This document shows positions 51,457 to 61,897 of a DNA stretch of 64,000 bases, in pieces. Under the pieces are notes generated by a model, which saw nothing but the letters and a program-made list of their open reading frames with translations, did no database searches and had not been told where the DNA came from. The position numbers and the translations under genes were made by a program. Source of the stretch: Enterobacteriaceae bacterium LSJC7 (GTDB lineage: Bacteria; Pseudomonadota; Gammaproteobacteria; Enterobacterales; Enterobacteriaceae). Each line of letters begins with the position of its first letter. Within the stretch, counting starts at the first letter, position 1. The stretch is taken from the NCBI GenBank assembly GCA_000302695.1, contig AMFN01000021.1, forward strand, positions 124,001-188,000, read 5' to 3'.

Positions 51457-53352
51457 ATGTTTAAAACCACTCAGGCACGCTTCATTGCTGCGACACTGGG
51501 ATTCTTTTTCTTCCTGACAGTTATTACCGTCTGGATAATCATGAAATTTATCGCACCGCAGCTTAAAAACAATGAACATCGGCTGGTGCTCTATGAAATC
51601 AGTGCCCAGGCAGCGGCAATCACGGAGCAGATGACGCGCGTTCAGTCCCAACAGCGGAGCATCACCGAAACGGTCGCGTTACTGGACAGCCCGCAAATCG
51701 ACCAGCAGCTTGCCGCACTGGTTAACCAATATGGTGACAGTAATGTTTTTGGCGGCGGTATATGGCCGCTGCCGGGTGTACGTGAAGCAGGGCGAGATAA
51801 ATTCAGCACCTTTTTTGCCCGCGACGACAACAATGTGCTGCGACTGAACACCGTATGGAACCAGCCTGAGTCGCTCAATTACTGGGAGCAACCCTGGCAC
51901 CGCGATGCGCAAAACGGCGCAAAAGGGGAGTGTGCGTGGGCGAAGGCCTATATTGATGCCGCCAGCACGCAGCCGCGCACCAACTGTGCCATGCCGATTT
52001 ATCGCAACGGGACTATCTGGGGTGTTGCCACAATTGATATTACGCTGGGCTTTTTTAACCATCTTGCACGCACTATGAGCGAGGCCATCAACGGTAACGT
52101 GCTCATTGTTGAGGCCGACGGTAAAGTGGTGGGCAACAGCCAGACGGCGCTGGATACCTCCGGTATGCCGAATATCAGCGAACTGTCGCTGCCGGGGGTG
52201 GAGACGTTGCAGCAGATGCTTGCCCAGGCGGGCAGCACGTCACAGGAAAAGGAATATAGCGGTCCGAATGGCGCGCATACGCTGTTTGTTTACCCGGTGC
52301 CTGGTAGCCCCTGGTTTGTGGTGAGCGACATTGACAGCACGCTACTCAGTCAGCAGACCAGCAGCATTCTGGCGCGTCTTGGAATGGTCCAGATCCCACT
52401 GGTGTTAATTCTGATGGTTATCCTGGTTGGGATGATTCGCACCGTAATGAACAACCTGCGTATGCTCAACAATAACCTGAGCGCGCTTTCAGCTGGCGGT
52501 GCCGATTTGACCCAGCGTTTGCCGCAGAGCAAAAGCCCGGAGTTCAACGCGGTGGCCCAGAGCTTCAACGGCTTTATCAGCTATCTCCAGGGGTTGTTGC
52601 AGCAGGTCAGCAGTAGCGCACAGGCGATTGCCAGCGCATCGCATCAGATAACGCAGGGCAATGTCGATCTTTCCTCACGCACCGAAGAGCAGTCGGCATC
52701 GCTGGTGCAGACCGCGGCTTCTATGGAGGAAATTACCGGGACCGTGGCACAAAATGCGGACAATGCGGCTCATGCCGACGAACTCACGGCGCAGGCCTCA
52801 GCGGTCGCCCAGCGCGGTGAAACATTATTAAGCCAGACGGTAAAAAAGATGGATGATATTGAGTCCTCATCGCGCCGTGTGTCTGACATTGTGAATGTGA
52901 TTGACGGTATTGCCTTCCAGACCAATATCCTGGCGCTGAATGCGGCTGTTGAGGCCGCCAGAGCGGGTGAGCAGGGGCGCGGTTTTGCCGTGGTGGCTTC
53001 AGAAGTCAGAAGCCTGGCGCAACGCTCTTCCGGCTCAGCAAAAGAAATTCGTGCGTTGATTGAAGAGTCGGTCACCAGCGTACAAGAGGGCAGCCGTCTG
53101 GTTCACGACACAGGGGTGACAATGGAGGAGTTGATGCGTTCGGTGTCAAACGTCTCCGCGCTGATAGGCGAGGTGAAAACCGCGAGCCGTGAGCAGAGCG
53201 CGGGCATTGAGCAGGTGAACTCAGCTGTCAGCCAGCTTGAGGGCACCACGCAGCAGAATGCCTCGCTGGTCGAGCAGGTTTCTGTGGCGGCTCGATCAAT
53301 GGAGAAACAGGCAAACCAGCTTGCCGAAGTGGTAAACCGCTTTAAACTTTGA
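51457..53352 (+). CDS. Methyl-accepting chemotaxis protein with periplasmic Cache-type sensor
   Basis: Predicted chemoreceptor of 631 residues. A membrane segment at about 10-32 is followed by a large periplasmic domain (about 33-300). Its aromatic/Asp pattern ([49 protein letters not shown]) looks like a double Cache domain, a family that often binds amino acids or organic acids. A second membrane segment (about 308-330) leads to a HAMP domain and a signalling domain with the hairpin tip [27 protein letters not shown] (positions 52900-52981). The protein ends NRFKL and has no NWETF-type CheR/CheB tether, so it is a low-abundance-type receptor. ATG 51457 follows AAGGA. The ligand is unknown. 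Confidence 0.9.
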   Translation: MFKTTQARFIAATLGFFFFLTVITVWIIMKFIAPQLKNNEHRLVLYEISAQAAAITEQMTRVQSQQRSITETVALLDSPQIDQQLAALVNQYGDSNVFGGGIWPLPGVREAGRDKFSTFFARDDNNVLRLNTVWNQPESLNYWEQPWHRDAQNGAKGECAWAKAYIDAASTQPRTNCAMPIYRNGTIWGVATIDITLGFFNHLARTMSEAINGNVLIVEADGKVVGNSQTALDTSGMPNISELSLPGVETLQQMLAQAGSTSQEKEYSGPNGAHTLFVYPVPGSPWFVVSDIDSTLLSQQTSSILARLGMVQIPLVLILMVILVGMIRTVMNNLRMLNNNLSALSAGGADLTQRLPQSKSPEFNAVAQSFNGFISYLQGLLQQVSSSAQAIASASHQITQGNVDLSSRTEEQSASLVQTAASMEEITGTVAQNADNAAHADELTAQASAVAQRGETLLSQTVKKMDDIESSSRRVSDIVNVIDGIAFQTNILALNAAVEAARAGEQGRGFAVVASEVRSLAQRSSGSAKEIRALIEESVTSVQEGSRLVHDTGVTMEELMRSVSNVSALIGEVKTASREQSAGIEQVNSAVSQLEGTTQQNASLVEQVSVAARSMEKQANQLAEVVNRFKL

Positions 53353-53367
53353 GCGTAAGCAACCGTG

Positions 53368-53399
53368 AGCCGGATACAGGAATCGTATCCGGCTTTTTT
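53368..53399 (+). terminator. Terminator after the chemoreceptor gene
   Basis: Stem AGCCGGATAC/GTATCCGGCT with an AGGAATC loop, followed by six Ts, 16 bases after the stop. Confidence 0.85.
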
Positions 53400-53514
53400 A
53401 CTGGCTTACTGGCAGGCAAAACGCAAAGACAGCGGCATGCAATTGCTACGTTGCCCCACCTGCTTACCGGTCGATTTGGCCGAGTGAAAAGCACAGAGAA
53501 ACCGCGCTTACCCG

Positions 53515-53736
53515 CTACCAGCCAAACCTCGTTCTGCCCGCCATGCTGTTGTTCCCCTGACTCTGCATTTGTTGCATTTGAGGATTGCGGCGCAAATCGC
53601 CATTTGCATCAAGGGAATACAGGCTCTGCACGCCCACATTCATTGGCTGCCTGCTGGCTGTATCGCCGTCTTCATCATAACCAGATGCGCAACCTGTCAG
53701 CACGAATACCAGCAAGGCTAATAAGCTAAGTCGCAT
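53515..53736 (-). CDS. Small predicted lipoprotein, function unknown
   Basis: A 73-residue product with a short signal peptide and a clear lipobox (LVFVLTGC, Cys at residue 16), so it should be lipid-anchored. The mature part is short, polar and probably disordered: SGYDEDGDTASRQ, SLYSLDANGDLRRNP, then a Gln/Met-rich MQQMQSQGNN and the end GRTRFGW. The residue after the lipid Cys is Ala, so the outer membrane is the likely place. ATG 53736 has a good GAGGTGAG ribosome site. I do not recognise the family. It lies between the chemoreceptor and eptC, convergent with the former and possibly downstream of eptC. Confidence 0.75.
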   Translation of the reverse strand: MRLSLLALLVFVLTGCASGYDEDGDTASRQPMNVGVQSLYSLDANGDLRRNPQMQQMQSQGNNSMAGRTRFGW

Positions 53737-53871
53737 AACTCACCTCCATGCCAGAGACAATCTCAGGCCTGTTTTGAGATTAGCACTTTTACCAGGCGGC
53801 GCAGGGTTGAAGGTGAAAACCACGGTACAGAGAAGCAGGGAGGCGTCTGCCTCCCTTAATAACAGCGGGGA

Positions 53872-55614
53872 TTATTGAATAACCGGCGCGTTAGTTGCGC
53901 CGTTGGCTAAGGTATCAAAATCACGTAGCCCACCTTTCTCATAAGGGTTGCCAATCCAGCGCGGCGTTTGCACAAACTGCGGGTTGACCAGCGATCGCGT
54001 GGGATCGTAACCGTCGTAGCTCAGGCGCGCCAGATCGGACCAGGTATAGATAAGGTTCATCAGGCTGAATTTACGATTCACAACCGTGCGCAAATCGCGC
54101 GGGTTCGCAGCCTGCCATTTGTCTGAGGTCCAGACAAAGAAAGGAATGGTGTACATGGCGCGCGTGGGGTTGGACTCATTGCGGCCCTGGGTTGTGTACG
54201 GCGCGGTGTCATAAACCTCTTCCCCGTGATCGGAAAAATAGAGCATGAAACCGTTCGGGTCCGTGGCCTTGTAGTCGGCGATAAGCTGTGACAGCACATT
54301 GTCGTTGTACAGATTCGCGTTGTCGTAATCGTTATATGTTGCCCGCTGCTCCTGATTCAAATTAGCGGGAACATTGTCGGTTTTTCCACTAAAACGGTCC
54401 CATTTCGCCAGCTCCGGGTAACGATACTGATATTTAATATGCGTCCCCAGCAAATGCACGACGATAAATTTCTTCGGTGCCGGATCGTTGAGCACGTCTT
54501 TAAACGGTGCCAGCACGTTTGAGTCGTATTCGCGCGCGCTCTGGGTACGCTGTTGGTTCATATAATATTGTTTGTCGGTCTGGCGTGAGAATACCGTCAG
54601 CATGGTGTTACGGGCGGTCATTGTTTGCTGGTTGGTTATCCAGAACGTTTTATAGCCTGCCTGTTTCATCATGTTCATCAACGAGGGCTTTGTCAGATAG
54701 CGATCCGGGTTTTCTTCGTTGGCGAAGGTGAGCGCCTGTTGCAGGATTTCTATGGTATACGGGCGCGAGGTGACGACGTCGTTAAAGACCGTGAAGTTCG
54801 GATCGCTGCTGCGTAGTGCGTCGAGCTTTGGCGTGGTTTCACGCGGATAACCGTACAGACTCATGCGGTTGCGCTGTGTGGATTCACCAATAACCAGCAC
54901 CAGCGTGCGCGGTGCGTTGCCCGAGCTGTCTTTGAGCTCTGCCAGCGGTGGCAGAGCGCTGTTTTTAGAAAGCAGGCTTTGCAGGCTGTTAAGTTGGTTG
55001 CGATACTGCACATAGCTGCTGACAAGCTGCCACGGCGCGGCAGGCTCCATTCGGGAATTTAAGTAATTCACCGCAGAGGCCATGCTGGTTTTATTAAGAA
55101 CGACATTGCTAAATAGCGGCTGGATAATCAATCCGTAGAAAATTGCGGCCGCCACGCCGTAACGCCATGGCGTGCGGATATAAACCGGGCGCAGGCGCGT
55201 CCAGAGAAATAGCGCGACCGCGGTATAAAGTAACAGGATGATTAATAATTTCAGGCTGAAGTACTGACTGGCAAATTCACGAGCCTCATTCGCATTGGTT
55301 TCAAACATCACAAATAAGACGCTTTGTGAAAACTCCTGACCATAGATAACAAAATAGGCCAGCGCGCTCGCGGAACTTAGCCATAAAATCACGCCAATAA
55401 CTGCGGCAATAAGCCGGGTTCGGTTGGGAAATAAAAAGACCGGAATGAGCCACAGGGAACTGAACAGCAGCGAGTCGCGCAGGCCAGTTGTGCCGCTGTA
55501 GCCCGTCAGCATAATGTACGCCTGCAATACGCTCGAAAAGAACCAGAAGTAAAGCAGGAGCCAGAGTAACGCCATCGTGCTAAAAGCACCTCGGTTACGT
55601 ATTAGTGAAGACAT
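53872..55614 (-). CDS. eptC: Phosphoethanolamine transferase for LPS core heptose (EptC/CptA)
   Basis: Inner-membrane enzyme that adds phosphoethanolamine to the phosphorylated heptose I of the LPS core. The 580 residues (E. coli about 577) have about five N-terminal membrane helices (to about residue 180) and a periplasmic alkaline-phosphatase-like domain. Landmarks are TLVLVIGESTQRNRMSLYGY (metal site), the nucleophile-threonine region FNDVVTSRPYTIEILQQA, VVHLLGTHIKYQYRYP and YFSDHGEEVYD. Its substrate is made by WaaP, encoded at the window start. A PmrA-like box lies upstream, and in Salmonella cptA is PmrA-regulated. Confidence 0.95.
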   Translation of the reverse strand: MSSLIRNRGAFSTMALLWLLLYFWFFSSVLQAYIMLTGYSGTTGLRDSLLFSSLWLIPVFLFPNRTRLIAAVIGVILWLSSASALAYFVIYGQEFSQSVLFVMFETNANEAREFASQYFSLKLLIILLLYTAVALFLWTRLRPVYIRTPWRYGVAAAIFYGLIIQPLFSNVVLNKTSMASAVNYLNSRMEPAAPWQLVSSYVQYRNQLNSLQSLLSKNSALPPLAELKDSSGNAPRTLVLVIGESTQRNRMSLYGYPRETTPKLDALRSSDPNFTVFNDVVTSRPYTIEILQQALTFANEENPDRYLTKPSLMNMMKQAGYKTFWITNQQTMTARNTMLTVFSRQTDKQYYMNQQRTQSAREYDSNVLAPFKDVLNDPAPKKFIVVHLLGTHIKYQYRYPELAKWDRFSGKTDNVPANLNQEQRATYNDYDNANLYNDNVLSQLIADYKATDPNGFMLYFSDHGEEVYDTAPYTTQGRNESNPTRAMYTIPFFVWTSDKWQAANPRDLRTVVNRKFSLMNLIYTWSDLARLSYDGYDPTRSLVNPQFVQTPRWIGNPYEKGGLRDFDTLANGATNAPVIQ

Positions 55615-55663
55615 ATCATCGCGCCTGTGAGAATAAATACTGGCGCTAAATTAAAAACTAAAG

Positions 55664-55680
55664 CTTAAATTAGCCTTAAT
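55664..55680. promoter_or_regulatory. PmrA-like box upstream of eptC
   Basis: CTTAAA-TTAGC-CTTAAT has the PmrA box layout (YTTAAK-N5-YTTAAK) with one mismatch. It lies 50 bases upstream of the eptC start codon. The half-sites are 11 bases apart, the same period as in the array before waaH. Confidence 0.55.
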
Positions 55681-55818
55681 GTTGCCGTTGGGTTAAGCCA
55701 GCGTTGAAGACGGGAAGCAAGGCGTGATAGCACCGGCCCAGGGTCAATAAATCAGTATTAACCGGTTAACTGTGCGAATCAGTTACGGTTATTAACAGAC
55801 AACCATACAGCGAGATAA

Positions 55819-55851
55819 TAAAACGCCCCGCCGACAGGCGAGGCGTTTTAT
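55819..55851 (-). terminator. ppc rho-independent terminator
   Basis: On the minus strand AAAACGCCTCGCC and GGCGGGGCGTTTT pair with a TGTC loop region, followed by ATTAT. It lies 14 bases after the ppc stop. Confidence 0.7.
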
Positions 55852-55864
55852 GCATTACGTAAAC

Positions 55865-58516
55865 TTAGCCGGTATTGCGCATGCCGGCGGCAACGCCGGC
55901 AATGGTCACCATCAGCGCTTGTTCAACGCGCGGGTCTGGCTCTTCACCTTTTTCCTCTGCCTGGCGCGAGCGGTGCAGCAGTTCTGCCTGCAATACGTTA
56001 AGCGGGTCGGTGTAGATGTTACGCAGCATGATGGACTCGGCAATCCACGGCAGGTCGGCCATCAGGTGCGAATCGTTAGCGGTAGTCAGCACCAGTTGAA
56101 TATCTGCCGCCAGCTGCTTACGCAACTCTTTACCAAGACCCCACAACTCCGGGGCGACCAGGCGTTGGTCGTAGTACTCTGCCAGCCACAGGTCGGCTTT
56201 GGCAAAGACCATTTCCAGCATGCCCAGGCGGGTGGAAAAGAACGGCCAGTCGCGGCACATGGATTCCAGCTCGCCCTGCTTGCCGTCGTCCACCACCTTT
56301 TGCAGCGCGGCACCGGCACCGAGCCAGGCTGGTAGCATCAGGCGGTTCTGGGTCCAGGCAAAAATCCACGGAATGGCGCGCAGCGATTCAACGCCACCGG
56401 TCGGGCGACGCTTGGCCGGGCGTGAACCGAGCGGCAGTTTGCCCAGCTCGACTTCCGGCGTCGCGGAGCGGAAATACGGCACAAAGTCTTTATTCTCGCG
56501 CACATAGCCGCGGTACATGTTGCACGACAGCACCGACAACTCGTCCATAATATTGCGCCACTCCTGCTTCGGCTCCGGCGGCGGCAGCAGGTTGGCTTCA
56601 AGAATGGCGCCCGTGTAGAGCGACAGGCTGCTGATGGTGATTTCCGGCAGACCGTATTTAAAGCGGATCATCTCACCCTGCTCGGTGACGCGCAGTCCAC
56701 CTTTGAGGCTGCCTGGCGGCTGAGACAGCAGTGCCGCGTGCGCCGGTGCACCACCGCGGCCAATGGAGCCGCCGCGACCGTGGAACAGCGTCAGCTCAAT
56801 ACCCGCTTTTTCGCAGGTTTTGATAAGCGCGTCCTGTGCCTGGTACTGCGCCCAGGAAGCGGCCATCACGCCTGCGTCTTTGGCAGAGTCAGAGTAGCCA
56901 ATCATCACCATTTGCTTGCCCTGAATAAAGCCGCGATACCAGTCAATATTCAAAAGCTGGGTCATAACATCGTTGGCGTTGTTCAGGTCGTCCAGCGTTT
57001 CAAACAGCGGGGCGACCGGCAACGCAAAGCCAATACCGGCTTCTTTGAGTAACAGGTGCACGGCCAGCACGTCAGACGGCGTTTTCGCCATGGAAATGAC
57101 GTAAGCGGCGATGGAGCCTTGCGGCGTTTCGGCAATTACCCGGCAGGTGTCCAGCACTTCGCGGGTGTCGTCGCTTGGCTCCCAGCTGCGCGGCAGCAGC
57201 GGGCGTTTAGAGTTCAGTTCGCGGATCAGGAAGGCCTGCTTGTCGGCCTCAGACCAACTTTCATAATCGCCAATGCCGAGATAGCGGGTCAGCTCGCCCA
57301 GCGCTTCGGTGTGGCGGGTGCTTTCCTGACGAATATCAATGCGCACCAGCGGCACGCCGAAGCATTTCACGCGGCGCAGCGTGTCGAGCAGGTCGCCATT
57401 GGCGATAATGCCCATCCCACAGGCCACCAGCGATTTATAACAGGCGTAGAGCGGGTCCCACAGTTGGGCGTTGTGCGTCAGTAGCCCCTGTGGTTTAGGC
57501 AGTTTCTGGCCCTTAAGACGCGCTTCCAGCCAGGCCTGAGTTGCCATCAGCTGCGAGCGCAGCCCTTTCATGATGTAACGGTACGGTTCCAGCTCGCCTT
57601 CGGCACCGGCCAGTGCGCGCAGTTCATCCGTGCATTCCACCATCGACAACTCAGACACCAGCACCTGGATGTCTTTAAGGAACAGATCGGTGGCTTTCCA
57701 GCGGCTTAACAGCAGCGCTTCACGCGTGATGTTGGCTGTGACATTCGGGTTGCCGTCACGGTCACCGCCCATCCAGGAGGTAAAGCGCACCGGCACAAAA
57801 TCCACCGGCAGCTTGTAGTTGAAATGCTCTTCCAGCTGTTCGTTGAGTTCACGCAGGTAGCTCGGCACCCCTTCCCAGAGGCTATTTTCCACCACGGCAA
57901 AGCCCCATTTCGCCTCTTCAATCGGCGACGGGCGATGTTTGCGGATTTCGTCGGTGTGCCAGGACTGGGCAATCAGCTGGCGCAGGCGGCGCATAATCTG
58001 GTTGCGCTCGTAGTCGGCGAGGTCTTTGTTATCAAGCTGCTTGAGGCAGTTGTTCACTTCCACCATTTTGTGGATAAGCGTACGGCGCGTAATTTCGGTG
58101 GGGTGCGCCGTCAGCACCAGCTCCAGAGACAGAGACTCAATGGCGCGGCGAATGGCGTCGTCGCTCAGCTCCGGCTGCGATTTTAATTTTCTCAGGGTTT
58201 TGGCAATCACTTCCGGGTTGCTGGCGGCTTCGCCTTTTGCAGAGATGCTGTGGTATTGCTCGGCAGTATTGGCAAGGTTCAGAAACTGGCTGAACGCGCG
58301 CGCGACGGGCAAAAGCTCGTCGTTAGACAGGTTTTGCAGCGTGGTGAGCAGCGCCTGGCGGCTGGCATCATCGCCCGAGCGAGATGCTTTAGACAACTTA
58401 CGAATAGTTTCGACACGATCGAGGATGTGCTCTCCCAGTGCTCCACGGATAGTATCACCGAGTAGTTTACCGAGCTGACTTACATTGCTTCGCAAAGCAG
58501 AATATTGTTCGTTCAT
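55865..58516 (-). CDS. ppc: Phosphoenolpyruvate carboxylase
   Basis: Anaplerotic enzyme forming oxaloacetate from PEP and bicarbonate. The 883 residues equal the E. coli length. The catalytic His is in [14 protein letters not shown], the glycine-rich loop in [17 protein letters not shown], the lysine in [18 protein letters not shown], and the C-terminus [15 protein letters not shown] carries the conserved terminal NTG. It is transcribed alone, ending at its own terminator. Confidence 0.98.
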   Translation of the reverse strand: MNEQYSALRSNVSQLGKLLGDTIRGALGEHILDRVETIRKLSKASRSGDDASRQALLTTLQNLSNDELLPVARAFSQFLNLANTAEQYHSISAKGEAASNPEVIAKTLRKLKSQPELSDDAIRRAIESLSLELVLTAHPTEITRRTLIHKMVEVNNCLKQLDNKDLADYERNQIMRRLRQLIAQSWHTDEIRKHRPSPIEEAKWGFAVVENSLWEGVPSYLRELNEQLEEHFNYKLPVDFVPVRFTSWMGGDRDGNPNVTANITREALLLSRWKATDLFLKDIQVLVSELSMVECTDELRALAGAEGELEPYRYIMKGLRSQLMATQAWLEARLKGQKLPKPQGLLTHNAQLWDPLYACYKSLVACGMGIIANGDLLDTLRRVKCFGVPLVRIDIRQESTRHTEALGELTRYLGIGDYESWSEADKQAFLIRELNSKRPLLPRSWEPSDDTREVLDTCRVIAETPQGSIAAYVISMAKTPSDVLAVHLLLKEAGIGFALPVAPLFETLDDLNNANDVMTQLLNIDWYRGFIQGKQMVMIGYSDSAKDAGVMAASWAQYQAQDALIKTCEKAGIELTLFHGRGGSIGRGGAPAHAALLSQPPGSLKGGLRVTEQGEMIRFKYGLPEITISSLSLYTGAILEANLLPPPEPKQEWRNIMDELSVLSCNMYRGYVRENKDFVPYFRSATPEVELGKLPLGSRPAKRRPTGGVESLRAIPWIFAWTQNRLMLPAWLGAGAALQKVVDDGKQGELESMCRDWPFFSTRLGMLEMVFAKADLWLAEYYDQRLVAPELWGLGKELRKQLAADIQLVLTTANDSHLMADLPWIAESIMLRNIYTDPLNVLQAELLHRSRQAEEKGEEPDPRVEQALMVTIAGVAAGMRNTG

Positions 58517-58739
58517 AGGTCCCCAAAATTTTTGCCAGGCTTGCCTTATGGCACAGCATCTCTCTTTATAAAGCCACGTCAGGACGCATTCGTCAAATGT
58601 GGCGAAATCGGTTCAGCAAACGTGTAACTACGGGAAATTTGAGAAATTTAACTCAGAACGTGGCAGATAAGTTTTACTTATAGGCATATAGATACTGTGG
58701 ATTTATTTCGCCCTTTCTGGCTGAAAGGGCGAAAAAGCA

Positions 58740-59891
58740 TCAGTGCCAGCAAAAGTGATGCACAACCTGACTGATTAGCTCGCGAGTGGGCTTGATAAAA
58801 CGGGTTTCGAGGTACTCGTCCGGCTGATGGGCCTGGTTGATAGAGCCAGGGCCAAGCACCAGCGTAGGACACAGGTTCTGGATGAACGGCGCTTCAGTGC
58901 AGTAGTTCACCACTTCCGTCTTCGTGCCGAGCAGTTTTTCTACCACCTGCACCAGTTCGTGATCTGGCGGGCATTCGTAGCCAGGAATGGGCGGATGCAG
59001 CTCTGAAACCGTCAGTCGGCCTGGCCAGCGCTCGCTCACCGGTGCCAGGGCCTCGTTGAGCAGGCCGTCCAGATCGCTCAATGTCATGCCAGGCAACGGG
59101 CGAATGTCCATGTGCATTTCACAGCAGGCGCAGATGCGGTTTGGCGCGTCGCCGCCGTGAATATAGCCGAGGTTGAGCGTGGGATATGGCACAGTGAAGG
59201 CCTCAAAGTGATAACGCTCTTTCAGGCTGTCGCGCAATTCCATGATGTGGCCAATTGCCGCGTGCATCAGTTCAATGGCGTTTACGCCGCGCGCCGGATC
59301 GCTGGAGTGCCCTGACTGGCCCAGCACGCGCACCGCGGTGGAAATGTGGCCTTTGTGCGCGCGCACTGGCTGTAGCGAGGTCGGCTCGCCAATAATTGCG
59401 CAGTCCGGGCGAATGGCGGTGTTTTCGGCAAAGTAGCGCGCGCCCGTCATGGTGGTTTCTTCGTCGGCGGTCGCCAGAATGTACAGCGGCTTTTTAAGCG
59501 TTGTAACGTCGATATCGCGCAGCGCGTCCAGCACAAAGGCGAAGAAGCCTTTCATATCGGCAGTACCCAGCCCGTAGAGCTTGTTGTCGTGCTCGGTGAG
59601 CGTGAACGGGTCGCGGGTCCAGCGGCCATCGTCAAACGGCACCGTATCGGTATGCCCGGCCAGCAGCAGGCCGCCTGCGCCAGTGCCGGTACTTGCCAGC
59701 ATGTTGAACTTCTCGCGCGTGCCAGGCACCGGCTGCACTTCAACATGGAAACCCAGGTCCTTAAACCAGCCAGCCAGGAGGTTAATCAGCGTGGCATTGC
59801 TCTGATCCAGCGCGGCTTCGGTGGCACTTATCGACGGGGTGGCGATGAGCTCACGGTAAATTTCTATAAAGGGCGGTATTTTTGTCTTCAC
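58740..59891 (-). CDS. argE: Acetylornithine deacetylase
   Basis: Zinc metallopeptidase-family (M20) enzyme releasing acetate from N-acetylornithine in arginine synthesis. The 383 residues equal E. coli ArgE. Metal ligands are in [15 protein letters not shown] and [13 protein letters not shown], the general-base Glu pair in [13 protein letters not shown], and the C-terminal [16 protein letters not shown] completes the site. Translation starts at a GTG (59891). It is divergent from argC across ARG boxes. Confidence 0.98.
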   Translation of the reverse strand: MKTKIPPFIEIYRELIATPSISATEAALDQSNATLINLLAGWFKDLGFHVEVQPVPGTREKFNMLASTGTGAGGLLLAGHTDTVPFDDGRWTRDPFTLTEHDNKLYGLGTADMKGFFAFVLDALRDIDVTTLKKPLYILATADEETTMTGARYFAENTAIRPDCAIIGEPTSLQPVRAHKGHISTAVRVLGQSGHSSDPARGVNAIELMHAAIGHIMELRDSLKERYHFEAFTVPYPTLNLGYIHGGDAPNRICACCEMHMDIRPLPGMTLSDLDGLLNEALAPVSERWPGRLTVSELHPPIPGYECPPDHELVQVVEKLLGTKTEVVNYCTEAPFIQNLCPTLVLGPGSINQAHQPDEYLETRFIKPTRELISQVVHHFCWH

Positions 59892-59915
59892 TGTTGACAG
59901 GCCTCAGGTCGCAAT

Positions 59916-59954
59916 GGTAAATAATCATGCAGTTATAATGAATAAAAATACATT
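59916..59954. promoter_or_regulatory. Tandem ARG boxes (ArgR operator) between argE and argC
   Basis: AATGAATAAAAATACATT (59937-59954) fits the 18-base ARG-box consensus at 17 positions. A weaker box, GGTAAATAATCATGCAGT (59916-59933), lies three bases away, the usual spacing for an ArgR hexamer. The pair is shared by the divergent argE and argCBGH promoters. Confidence 0.8.
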
Positions 59955-60074
59955 ATCACTCGACACAAAGAAAGCCTCAGAACCCGCACGCAGGCGCTGA
60001 GTTTTTACAAACCTCACGGGTAAGCGCAAGAGCCGCTGCCCGGGCATTCATGACGTTAAGAAGGTTTAGCCCCG

Positions 60075-61079
60075 ATGTTGAAAACGCTGATCGTTGGCGC
60101 CAGCGGTTATACCGGCGCAGAGCTTGCGAGCTATATCCATCGCCATCCACATATGAACATAACCGCTTTGACGGTTTCAGCGCAAAGTGCAGATGCAGGA
60201 AAATTACTCTCCGAGCTGCATCCGCAGCTGAAAGGGCGCATTGATTTGCCGTTGCAGCCGATGGATGACGTCAGTGAATGCGCGGCAAACGCCGATGTGG
60301 TGTTCCTGGCAACCGCCCATGAAGTCAGCCACGATTTAGCGCCACTGTTTTTGCAGGCCGGCTGCGTGGTGTTTGACCTTTCAGGGGCGTACCGCGTGAA
60401 CGACGCCGCCTTCTACCAGACTTACTATGGTTTTACCCATCAGCACCCGGATTTGCTTGAGCAGGCTGTTTACGGCCTGGCCGAATGGCAGAGCGCGAAG
60501 CTTAAAGAGGCGAATCTGATTGCGGTGCCTGGCTGCTATCCTACAGCGGCGCAGCTGTCCCTCAAGCCGCTTATCGATAACGACCTTCTGGAACTCACGC
60601 AGTGGCCGGTCATTAACGCCACCAGCGGCGTGAGCGGCGCCGGACGTAAAGCGGCACTCTCCAACAGCTTCTGCGAAGTCAGCCTTCAGCCGTACGGCAT
60701 TTTTACCCATCGCCATCAGCCTGAAATCTCAGCCCACCTCGGTGCGCAGGTGATTTTCACGCCGCATCTGGGCAATTTCCCGCGTGGCATTCTGGAAACG
60801 ATTACCTGTCGCCTGAAACCGGGCGTGTCCCGCGAGCAGGTGGCTGCGGCCTTCAACGACGCCTATGCCGACAAACCACTGGTGCGCCTGTATGACAAAG
60901 GCGTTCCCGCGCTGAAAAATGTGGTGGGCCTGCCGTATTGCGATATTGGCTTTGCCGTACAGGGCGAGCATCTGATAGTCGTGGCTACAGAAGATAACCT
61001 CCTCAAAGGCGCCGCAGCGCAGGCGGTACAGTGCGCTAACCTGCGTTTTGGCTTTGCTGAAACCGAATCCCTTATTTAA
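60075..61079 (+). CDS. argC: N-acetyl-gamma-glutamyl-phosphate reductase
   Basis: NADPH-dependent third step of arginine synthesis. The 334 residues equal the E. coli length. The nucleotide-binding [20 protein letters not shown] is at the N-terminus, the catalytic cysteine is in [18 protein letters not shown] (near residue 154), and [14 protein letters not shown] and [12 protein letters not shown] follow. It is the first gene of argCBGH, 19 bases before argB. Confidence 0.98.
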   Translation: MLKTLIVGASGYTGAELASYIHRHPHMNITALTVSAQSADAGKLLSELHPQLKGRIDLPLQPMDDVSECAANADVVFLATAHEVSHDLAPLFLQAGCVVFDLSGAYRVNDAAFYQTYYGFTHQHPDLLEQAVYGLAEWQSAKLKEANLIAVPGCYPTAAQLSLKPLIDNDLLELTQWPVINATSGVSGAGRKAALSNSFCEVSLQPYGIFTHRHQPEISAHLGAQVIFTPHLGNFPRGILETITCRLKPGVSREQVAAAFNDAYADKPLVRLYDKGVPALKNVVGLPYCDIGFAVQGEHLIVVATEDNLLKGAAAQAVQCANLRFGFAETESLI

Positions 61080-61098
61080 CCGACAGTCAGGTACGTGG

Positions 61099-61872
61099 AT
61101 GAATCCGTTAATTATTAAGTTAGGCGGCGTATTACTGGATAGCGAAGAGGCGCTGGAGCGCCTGTTTGGCGCGCTGGTGGCTTACCGGCAGGCGCATCAG
61201 CGCCCGCTGGTTATTGTGCACGGCGGCGGCTGTCTGGTTGATGAGCTGATGAAAAAGCTCTCATTGCCGGTACAAAAGAAAAACGGTCTGCGGGTAACGC
61301 CTGCGGATCAAATCGACATCATCACCGGCGCGCTGGCGGGTACCGCCAATAAAACGCTGCTGGCGTGGGCGAAGCGCCACAAGATTGACGCCGTCGGCCT
61401 GTGCCTGGGCGACGGCGATGCCGTTAAGGTGAGCCAGCTTGATGAAGCACTGGGTCACGTTGGCAAGGCTGAGCCGGGTTCACCGAAGCTGATTAGCGGG
61501 CTGCTCGACGCAGGCTTTTTGCCGGTGGTCAGCTCTATCGGCATCACAGATGGCGGCGAACTGATGAACGTTAACGCTGACCAGGCGGCCACGGCGCTGG
61601 CGGCAACGCTTGGCGCGGACCTGATTTTGCTCTCTGATGTGAGCGGCATTCTGGATGGCAAAGGCCAGCGTATTGCCGAAATGACGGCCACGCGCGCCGA
61701 CGAGCTGATTGCACAGGGCATTATTACCGATGGCATGATTGTAAAAGTGAACGCGGCGCTGGACGCTGCGCGCACGTTGGGCCGCCCGGTGGATATCGCC
61801 TCCTGGCGCCATGCCGAGCAGCTTCCCTCTTTGTTTAACGGTGTGCCAATTGGCACCCGGATTATTGCGTAA
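61099..61872 (+). CDS. argB: Acetylglutamate kinase
   Basis: Phosphorylates N-acetylglutamate, the second step of arginine synthesis. The 257 residues agree with E. coli ArgB. The amino-acid-kinase motifs [56 protein letters not shown] and [16 protein letters not shown] are complete. ATG 61099 gives the conserved N-terminus; an earlier in-frame start inside argC is not supported. argG follows after 25 bases. Confidence 0.98.
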   Translation: MNPLIIKLGGVLLDSEEALERLFGALVAYRQAHQRPLVIVHGGGCLVDELMKKLSLPVQKKNGLRVTPADQIDIITGALAGTANKTLLAWAKRHKIDAVGLCLGDGDAVKVSQLDEALGHVGKAEPGSPKLISGLLDAGFLPVVSSIGITDGGELMNVNADQAATALAATLGADLILLSDVSGILDGKGQRIAEMTATRADELIAQGIITDGMIVKVNAALDAARTLGRPVDIASWRHAEQLPSLFNGVPIGTRIIA

Positions 61873-61897
61873 TTCAAAGCTTTTAAAGGAAAAAACA

